64,000 nucleotides of DNA from Ceratotherium simum simum (Eukaryota; Chordata; Mammalia; Perissodactyla; Rhinocerotidae), in NCBI RefSeq assembly GCF_000283155.1, contig NW_004454166.1, forward strand, positions 10,003,067 through 10,067,066. The letters are read 5' to 3'. The translations under genes and the position numbers were made by a program. The notes under the pieces are model-generated. The model was not told the DNA's origin. It ran no database searches and saw only the letters and a program-made list of their open reading frames with translations. Positions 57,170 through 64,000 of this stretch are shown here, in pieces (position 1 is the stretch's first letter; the number at the start of each line of letters is the position of its first letter).

Positions 57170-58720
57170 CAGGCTTCTCTCAAGAGATAGTAACAGTTAA
57201 CATTTTGGTGTATTGCAGGCCCTTTTCTATGCATTCCATATATATGTATGTACCCGTAGAAATGTATGGTGTTTGCATTTTCGCCTGTCATTGATTTCAT
57301 GCTGTAATATTGTTGTTCAACATGATTGTATTTAGTTCTTTGTTTTTACTCAACAGCATGTTTTGGGGATCTTCCCATGTTAATGTTGATCTGCCACACT
57401 CTTGAGTTGCTCCTGTATAGTATTCCATAGTACAAATGATCATGGTTTGTTTAACTGTTCCTCTGATATTGGTCATTTAGATTTTTTTCATTTTTCCCAG
57501 CATTATAAACAACTCTGCTTTAATATTCTTGTATGAAACTCCTTGGGCACTTGAGTCAATTTAAAATTTTATATTTTAATTGACATTACCAAATTGTTCT
57601 TCAAAATGGTTTTACCTGTTTATACTGTCACAAGAGTATATGAATTTCTTCACACCTTTGCCAATTTATTAATATTAAGCTGTAGTTTTTTTCTTTTCCA
57701 ATTGGATGTGTGTGAAATAGCATCTCATTTTATTTTGTTTTTCTTTGATTACTGATGAGTTGAGGACTTTCCTTTTTTTGGTATGTTTATTAGTCATTTA
57801 TAGTTCCTGCTTTGTGACTTACCCATTTTTCTGTTGTGTTTATTGTCTTTTTCTGTTGATTTGTTGGAATTTGCCTTATGTAGGTTGAAAAACATTCTAT
57901 CCCAGTCCTTGGTCATATAGAAGTTTTCAATTTTGGTGAAGTCAGATTTGTAAATCTTTTCCTTCATGGCTTTATTCAGGTTAAGTACTTATCTTTCTGT
58001 TCTTAGATTGTTAGATTTTTTTTAAAAAATCCAGAATGTGGAATTTTTATGAAGTGACCTCTTACTGTCTGACCAAAGGAGTGGTCATAATAATTTGTTA
58101 GTATAGTGAATGATTTTAATGAATTTCTAAATATTGAACCTTCCTTAAATTCTTTGGATAAAATCTACTTGGTTATGATTTATTATCCTTTCAAAAAACC
58201 ACTGATTTCAATTTGTTATTAATGTATTTGTGCATTATACTCATAAGTTAGAATTATAGTATGTATCGTCTTTCTTTTTCTCTTTCTTCCTCCCTCCCTC
58301 CTTGTCTCTTTCCCTTCTTCCTCTCTCATTCTTTCTCTCTCTTTTTTCTTTTCTTTATAATTTTTGATTTTGGGGTTATGTGTTTCATAGAATGATTTAA
58401 ATTTTTCTTCTTTGCTAAATTCTATAATGGTTATATAGCATAAAACTGAGTAATCCAAAACTATTTGGTAAATGTTTCCATTAATTTATCTGATCTAGCA
58501 GCTTTCTTAGGATAGATCTTTGACTGCCCTGTAGCTTTTTTCCATAGTTATTTGTATGTTCAGGTTTCTATCTGTTCTTAAGAGAATTTTGCTAATTTAT
58601 AGTTTCTCATAAAATTGGCCATTTCAACTACATCTTCACATTACATGTTGTTTTCCTATAATTAAAAAAACTCTCCAACTAAAATAATTTCCTTCTAATG
58701 TTATGCATTATTTTCCTTCC
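57170..58720 (-). mobile_element. Old L1, ORF2 C-terminus to 3' UTR region
   Basis: Reversed L1: 'AACAGTTAACATTTTGGTGTAT', 'AGTATTCCATAGTACAAATG', 'CAGCATTATAAACAACTCTGC', 'ACCAAATTGTTCTTCAAAATGG', 'CACCTTTGCCAATTTATTAA'. Includes a (CTTTC)-rich simple repeat at 58268-58350. No intact frame. Confidence 0.7.
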
Positions 58721-58919
58721 CCCCCACCCCCCACCCCTTTCTCAGACTTCCTGAGCAATGATCTGTTTTATTGGTTTTTTCCAAGAACACCTTTGGGTTG
58801 GCTTTATTGATTGCCCATCTCTATCTCCCTTTTTTTTTTTTAGCATCAATTTAATTAGTTTCTACTTTTATTTTTATAAATTGCTTCTATTCTCTGACTG
58901 AGTTTATTTTTGTGTACTT

Positions 58920-59990
58920 TTTCCTTTGATAATTTCAAACTTAGAGAAAAGTTGCCAGAGTAGGTCAAGGAACTCCTATTTCTCTACCCAGAGTCACCAA
59001 CTACTTAGGTTTTTGCCCCATTTATTTTATTTTTTTTCCAACTTTAATGAGACATAATTGACAAAATTGTATATATTTAAAGTGTACAGTGTGATGATTT
59101 GATATACATATACATAGTGAAGTGGTTACCACAATCAAGTTAATTAGCATATCCATCACCTACACAGTTACCTTTTTTTGTGGGGGGGGGATTGATAACA
59201 TTTAAGATCTACTCTTAGCAAATTCCAAGTATACAATACAGTATTATTAACTGTAGTCACTATGCTGTACATTAGATCCCCAGAACTTATTATTCTTATA
59301 ACTGGAAGTTTGTCCTTTAGCATTTTCTCTCTGAACGTTTTTATTTGTGCGTGTTACTTTTTCAGAACCACTTGAGTGTAAATTGGAGGCATTTTACCCA
59401 GTTACTTCTGATTACTTAAGTGTGCTAATTTTAAGAACCACAGTACAGTTATCAAAATCAGGAAATTTAACAGTGATACAATACTGTTATCTAAGCCACA
59501 ATCCATATTTAGATTTCATCAGTTGTCCAGAACGTTCCTTTATAAATATTCTTTCCACTCCAGGATATGATCTGGGATATGCGTTGCATTTAGTTGTCTC
59601 TTTAATGTCATTCAATCTGGAACATTTCATCAGCCTTTTTTTATGTTTCTTGACCTTTACCTTGTTAAAGTATAGGCCAGGCCTTTTTTTTTTTTTCCAG
59701 AATAGCCCTCAATTTGGGTGTGTCTGCTTAGATTAGTTCAGGTTATACATTTTTGGTAGAAATACCACAGAAGTGATGATATGTTCTTAGTGCGTCATAT
59801 CAAGAGTCACCTGATGTTGTTTGTTTACAGTGACATTTGCAAGATTTCTCCACTCTAAAGTTATTATTTCCCTCTGTAATTAATAAGTAATTTCTTAGGA
59901 GACATTTTGAGATGATGTAAATGTCTGTTCCTCATCAACCTTTCACCTCTGGGTTTATTTTATTATTCTATTTCTAGCCTGTCATGTTGA
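58920..59990 (-). mobile_element. Old L1 3' UTR with a younger L1 3' end nested in it
   Basis: Outer copy: 'CTTAGAGAAAAGTTGCCAGAG', 'CCACAGTACAGTTATCAAAATC', 'GTTATACATTTTTGGTAGAAATACC'. An inner copy at about 59035-59330 ('TTGACAAAATTGTATATATTT', 'GTTACCACAATCAAGTTAATTAG') splits it. The 129-codon + strand frame at 59347-59736 is antisense L1, not a gene. Confidence 0.7.
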
Positions 59991-60406
59991 AAGCTTATTT
60001 TATTTATTTCAGCTTTTATTTTCTAAAGTACTTAAGATTATAAATTTTTCTTAATATATTGCTTTGACATATTGACTGGAAGTACTTAACAGTAGGATTG
60101 GGAATGAAAGGAGACAGTAGATGGGGAGATTGTTTATGATAATCTACCACTAAGAAACTGGCCATAAGAACCTGAACAGAGTATTTTAAAGGTGCCCCAA
60201 ATCACCCGTGTCTTAACAAAATGTATCTAGTCTTGATTTAAAGAACAAAAGACATGGTTTATGATGATTGTGATGTCACGCCTATGAGTAATGGTAAGTT
60301 CTTGAAAATTATGAAATTAAGAAGTTTATTTCTTTAGTGCCACTGGTACCTCAGACTTGTTTAATATACAACTATCTCAGACCACATTTTTACTTCACCA
60401 TTTCAG

Positions 60407-60563
60407 GAGCAGCGGCGGAGGCGCGGAAGAATCCTCTTTCAAGCTGGTTTACTGCTATGCTCCACTGCTTTGGTGGAGGGATTTTATCCTGTGTACTGCT
60501 GTCAGAGCCTCTATTGAGGTTTCTTGCAAACAGCACTAATGTATTACTGGCATCTTCAATCTG
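60407..60563 (+). CDS. TMEM38B: TMEM38B coding exon 2
   Basis: Continues TMEM38B from the split Gly38 codon to the split Trp90 codon. Joined to exon 1 the frame stays open and gives the conserved NPLSSWFTAMLHCFGGGILS, the second membrane helix with its Gly triplet (residues 60-62), then the loop SEPLLRFLANSTNVLLASSIW. The acceptor is TTTCAG at 60401-60406 and the donor is GTAAGC from 60564. The 157-base exon leaves phase 2. Compared with the human protein as I remember it, residues 42-44 (Glu-Ala-Arg) differ most; the human residues there are Leu-Ala-Trp. The PIP2-binding Lys-Glu-Val segment and the later helices are encoded by exons outside the window. Confidence 0.96.
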
Positions 60564-61344
60564 GTAAGCTGCCATTATGGTGAACTATGAGACATTTAAA
60601 AAATTATTTTGTAAATTATTAGTAAATGGAACTTTTTTCTTTAGAAAAATATTTTATGTTCTTGAAAAGTTAATGCATGTGCAAGGGAAGGAACCCACAT
60701 GCCAAAGGTTTTAGGTGCAAAGTATGTCTCTTTCTAACCCTTCTCCCTTGTCCTCTCCCAGAGGCAGTTATTGTTATTATTATCTAATGTATCTTTAGTG
60801 GAAGCATTCAAATATGAAAGGGCATCAAATATTTGGCCCCAAACAGTTTATCTTGTGCACCTAACCCATACATGCAGATATACAACAGGATAAAATCAAG
60901 AACGTAACCAACTACACAAAGTCCAAGTGATTATGATTCCTATACAATAATTATTCTTGTCATACTCTTTTTTGGATTTTTCAGAACCTTATGAGATTTA
61001 ATATTAATTTTGTTTTGAATTTAGTTTTGAAGTGAAGAAAAAATGTTAGGAATTGCTTTGGATTTTTGCAAATCTAAGTTCAGGTATCCTTGAGGATTGA
61101 TCCATCAAGTTAAAAAAAAAGTATAATACAAATCAGAGTACTTTTTATATCTAAAGCAAAAACTATGCTTTTGATTAAAAACTATATCAGTGAAATATAT
61201 AACATGTTACAAACACTTAAAGTTCATTTTTACTGTGATAATTTATAAATGAATATGTAACCAGTCATAAAAGGGAGTATTATAAATAGTAGTAGCAATG
61301 GAAAAAATAGTGGGAACCTGTGGCAGTGGAAACTACTAGGAGTA

Positions 61345-61800
61345 GAATAATAAATTTGATAGCTAATATTTATTGAGTTGTTACCATATGTCAGCTAAAT
61401 TCTTTTATTTTTTTATTTTTTTATTTATTTTTTCCCTCCAAAGCCCCAGTAGATTGTTGTATGTCATAGCTGCACATCCTTCTAGTTGCTGTATGTGGGA
61501 CGTGGCCTCAGCATGGCTGGAGAAGTGGTGCCTCCGTGCACGCCCGGGATCCGAACCCGGGCTGCCAGCAGCGGAGCACGCGCACTTAACTGCTAAGCCA
61601 CGGGGCTGGCCCTGTCAGCTAAATTCTTTACATTCATTTTTCGTATTTAATCACAAGAGTCTCATGAGATAGGTATTATTATTATTCCCATTTGACTAAT
61701 GACAAAACTGAGGCATAGAGAAACTTTTCTGAAATTTTCATGTTTAGTAAGTGATTGAGCTAGGATCAAAACCAAGAAGTTTGACTTTGCAGCCTTGATA
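61345..61800 (+). mobile_element. MIR SINE split by a tRNA-derived SINE
   Basis: Left part 'GATAGCTAATATTTATTGAG' before the SINE; right part 'TCATGAGATAGGTATTATTAT', 'CTAATGACAAAACTGAGGC' and 'GTGATTGAGCTAGGATC' after it. Confidence 0.8.
61406..61612 (-). mobile_element. tRNA-derived SINE (ERE1-like)
   Basis: Reverse copy with 'AAAGCCCCAGTAGATTGTTG' tail and head '…CACGGGGCTGGCCC'. Flanked by the perfect 17-bp duplication TGTCAGCTAAATTCTTT (61389-61405 and 61613-61629). Confidence 0.95.
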
Positions 61801-62024
61801 CTTAACAGCCACTTCTCTCGTAGATTTCTTTAACCATCTCTTAAAGTATATTCTTCCAGGTGCTATGTGTTTTAAAAGACTTTCTTAAGGACTTTTATTT
61901 TTGTAACAATATTTTTAAAATATTTTAGCATTTTGGAGAATTTTTTTATGTATGTGTGTAGATGCTAAAACTATATAAAAAGTAGGATATCCAGAATCTG
62001 GCAGTTTCCATTACTTCTACTTCT

Positions 62025-62640
62025 ACTCCTGTAGACCAACCACCACTATTTCTTACGTGACAATTGCAGTAGTTTCCTAAGTGGTCTAGCTGCTTCTTTC
62101 ATTATCCACCCGAGTCTGTTCTTCATGTAGCAGACAAAGTGATTATTTTAAAATAAGTTAGAACATAATATTCCTATGCTCAGTAGTTTCTTATCTTATT
62201 AAGAACAAAATACAAAACTCTTACCATGGCCTATAAAACTCTAGAAAATCTTCCTTTCCACTCTCTTCAATGTACTGTCTTTCCACTCTACTCCTGTTCA
62301 GTCTGCTATAGTCACATTGGCTTTGCCACTTCTTGAACACATAAGGCGTTCTTCTACCTTAGGGCCTTTGTGCTTGCTTTCCTTTCTCTATAATGTCCTT
62401 TTCCCAGAGGATAATATTTTCTTTTTTTAGAGAGGTCTTCCCTGACTGAAATAGCACCTCCTCTCCCATGACTATCACATCATTTTTATTTTTCTTCTTA
62501 GACTTATTACTACCTGGCATATTATCTGTTTATTTCTTTTTATGTTGATCTGTCTCACTCCACTAGAATGACAACCTATCAGAGCAGGGACTTTGTTTTG
62601 TTAACCATGTGCCAAGTACTGTTCTAGGTTCAGTAAATAC
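62025..62640 (+). mobile_element. L2 LINE 3' region
   Basis: 'CAGACAAAGTGATTATTTTAA', 'CTCTTACCATGGCCTATAAAAC', 'CTTAGGGCCTTTGTGCTTGC', 'AGAGAGGTCTTCCCTGACTG' and 'AGAGCAGGGACTTTGTTTTG' follow the L2 order closely. Confidence 0.9.
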
Positions 62641-62849
62641 GTTGCTAAAGGAAAGGACTGCTATGTATTGTTATATTATAAGGGATTTCTGTAATTGAGT
62701 AGCAAGGAATTACAAATCTTGATTAGTTGATTCCTTAAATGAAATAAAATTGCTTGTCTATAAATATATGCTTTCTTGGCTTAAACTAAAATGTTTGTTA
62801 GAAGTGGAAAATAAGAAATGCATTTTTATATAGTGAATAAGTAGTATTA

Positions 62850-62970
62850 GTATTTAATTTTTATTAACCTCAGATCTTTTATTATCCCCATTTTACATAA
62901 GAGGAAATTAAGGCTTAGAGAGTTGGTAAATGGCAGGGTCTGGATTTCAACTCAGCACGGTGATCTTAAC
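62850..62970 (+). mobile_element. MIR SINE fragment
   Basis: 'ATTATCCCCATTTTACATAAG', 'AGGAAATTAAGGCTTAGAGAG' and 'CAGGGTCTGGATTTCAACTC' are the MIR core and 3' part. Confidence 0.75.
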
Positions 62971-63024
62971 TGAGAAGAGTTTTCATTAAGAACAATATTT
63001 TTTTAATTTAAAAATTTTAGTTTA

Positions 63025-63221
63025 GGGCCAGCCCCGGTGGCCTAGTGGTTCAGTTCAGCATACTCTGCTTTGGCTGTCTGGGTTCGGTTCCTGAGCATGG
63101 ACCTACACCACTCATCTGTCTGTGGCCATGCTATGGCAGCGGCCCACATACAAAAAGAGGAAGATTGGCAACAGATGTTAGCTCAGGGCGAATCTCCCTC
63201 AGCAAAAAAAAAAAAAAAAAA
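63025..63221 (+). mobile_element. tRNA-derived SINE (ERE variant)
   Basis: Head GGGCCAGCCCCGGTGGCCTA, B-box-like GGTTCGGTTCC, 'CACCACTCATCTGTCTGTGG' middle, one GATGTTAGCTCAGGGC module, A18 tail. Confidence 0.9.
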
Positions 63222-63239
63222 GAGTCATGGTCTCTTAAA

Positions 63240-63915
63240 AAAAATTTTGGTTTGTATTGAACAGGTGCAAAAGAATATTTATAAAATATATGCAAAGTAT
63301 AAAGAATTGTGGTACAATAACAACTTGTATATCCATCATTTAGATTAAGAAAAAAATTGCTGCTTTAAAAAAATCTTTTTATTATAAAGTGAAAATTCAG
63401 AAAAACCACAAAAAACAAATGTATGGCCTAATGAATTATTGTAAAGTATATCCTTGAAACCACTACCCAAGTCAAGAAATATAGCTTTGCCATCCATCTT
63501 AGAAATCCCTTCTGTGTGTTCCATTCCAAACACAACCCTCTTCCTACCTTAAATAACCATTACAATAACACACCATTATCTTGACTTGTATGGTAATCAC
63601 TTCCTCGCATATTTTTGTAATTTTATCATCCAAATGTTCATCCCTAGACACTATAATTTAGTCATGCCCATTAAAAAATTTGATGTCTCTTAAGTCTTTT
63701 TTATTTATAGGTTCCCCCTCCATTCATTTTTTTTCCTTATAATTTATCTCTTGAAGAACCAGAGCCATTTGACATGTAGAGTTTCCCGTAGTCTGGAGTT
63801 TGCTGATCGCTCCCTCCTAGCGCAGATCATTATATTCCTCAGTTCTCTGTGTTTCCTGAAAATTGGCAGATTGATCCAGAATCCAAATCAGATTCAGGTT
63901 AGATCCCTTTAGCAA
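63240..63915 (-). mobile_element. Old L1 3' UTR remnants
   Basis: 63240-63620 and 63700-63910 resemble reversed L1 3' UTR of old subfamilies ('CTCTTGAAGAACCAGAGCC', 'AGTCTGGAGTTTGCTGATCGC', 'AATCAGATTCAGGTT'). Bounds are approximate. Confidence 0.5.
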
Positions 63916-64000
63916 GACCGTAAGAGGCCCCAAATGGCTGATTAGCTCTTTTTTTGTTCACGTTAGCCCTCTTTTACACTTAATGACTATATCAGTTAAT

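Larger units (their letters stand above)
46199..60406 (+). other. TMEM38B: TMEM38B intron 1 (14.2 kb)
   Basis: GT...AG intron between the two recognised coding exons. It contains a hAT element with nested SINE and L1 pieces, five further tRNA-derived SINEs, a Tigger-like MITE, MIRs, a 58-bp tandem repeat and long L1 remains; these are listed separately. The part nearest exon 1 (46560-47300) holds no repeat I recognise. Confidence 0.93.
60564..64000 (+). other. TMEM38B: TMEM38B intron 2, 5' part
   Basis: Begins with the donor GTAAGC and runs past the right edge of the window. I find no third exon (it would begin with residues like YITFFCP). It contains a MIR split by a SINE, an L2, a second SINE and L1 3' sequence. 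Confidence 0.85.

Noticed and set aside
59347..59736. 129-codon + strand open frame with hydrophobic stretches
   Set aside because: Antisense of L1 3' UTR sequence; the apparent membrane segments come from T-rich text.
1..64000. CRISPR arrays, phage, operons or other prokaryotic-type systems
   Set aside because: No regularly spaced identical repeats with unique spacers. The only regular array is the 58-bp tandem repeat with no spacers. Splice sites, SINEs and LINEs show vertebrate nuclear DNA.
60564..64000. A third TMEM38B exon within the window
   Set aside because: No stretch encodes the expected continuation after Trp90 with an acceptor in phase 2; the recognisable content is MIR, SINE, L2 and L1.

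Overview
The window is vertebrate nuclear DNA and almost certainly mammalian. Most of it is intergenic or intronic sequence full of SINE, LINE, LTR and DNA-transposon fossils, with widely spaced split genes and two CpG islands. About nineteen full or partial copies of tRNA-derived SINEs of the equine (ERE) type, with heads like GGGGCCGGCCCGGTGGC and double 'GATGTTAGCTCAGGG' modules in the tail, place it in a perissodactyl (horse, rhinoceros or tapir). The commonest subfamily head here does not look like the horse ERE1 consensus as I remember it, so a rhinoceros or tapir is my guess (low confidence).

Two protein genes are recognisable, both on the + strand. TAL2, a short bHLH transcription factor, has a complete coding region at 15816-16133. 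TMEM38B, the TRIC-B intracellular cation channel, has its first coding exon at 46087-46198, inside a CpG island, and its second at 60407-60563. The remaining TMEM38B exons lie beyond the right edge. Order, orientation and the ~30 kb spacing agree with the human 9q31 TAL2-TMEM38B interval as I recall it. FKTN would be expected beyond the left edge.

Layout: 1-8.2 kb is repeat-rich intergenic DNA (old L1, L2, MIR, one SINE). At 8.28-9.13 kb there is a CpG island with no known gene; it carries a TATA box and a good splice donor. 9.1-15.3 kb holds a hAT-like element and MIRs. TAL2 follows at 15.8-16.1 kb. 16.7-45.5 kb is the TAL2-TMEM38B interval: largely repeat-poor at 16.7-18.9 kb, then L2, a solo LTR (20.9-21.5 kb), clusters of SINEs, an L1/HAL1-like element (31.2-33.1 kb), an unexplained coding-like patch (33.2-33.9 kb) and a fairly young L1 3' end (44.4-45.2 kb). 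The TMEM38B CpG island and exon 1 are at 45.8-46.6 kb. Intron 1 (46.2-60.4 kb) holds a hAT element with a SINE inside it, a Tigger-like MITE, a 58-bp tandem repeat and long L1 remains. After exon 2, intron 2 runs to the edge.

I found no CRISPR, operon, phage or other prokaryotic-type system, and no obviously new multigene system. The most interesting points are a possible remote TATA promoter and noncoding first exon for TAL2, two related OTX-like palindromic sites 23 kb apart on either side of TAL2, and a 58-bp tandem plus inverted repeat in TMEM38B intron 1. Repeat boundaries are by eye; family names come from memory of consensus sequences and were not searched.
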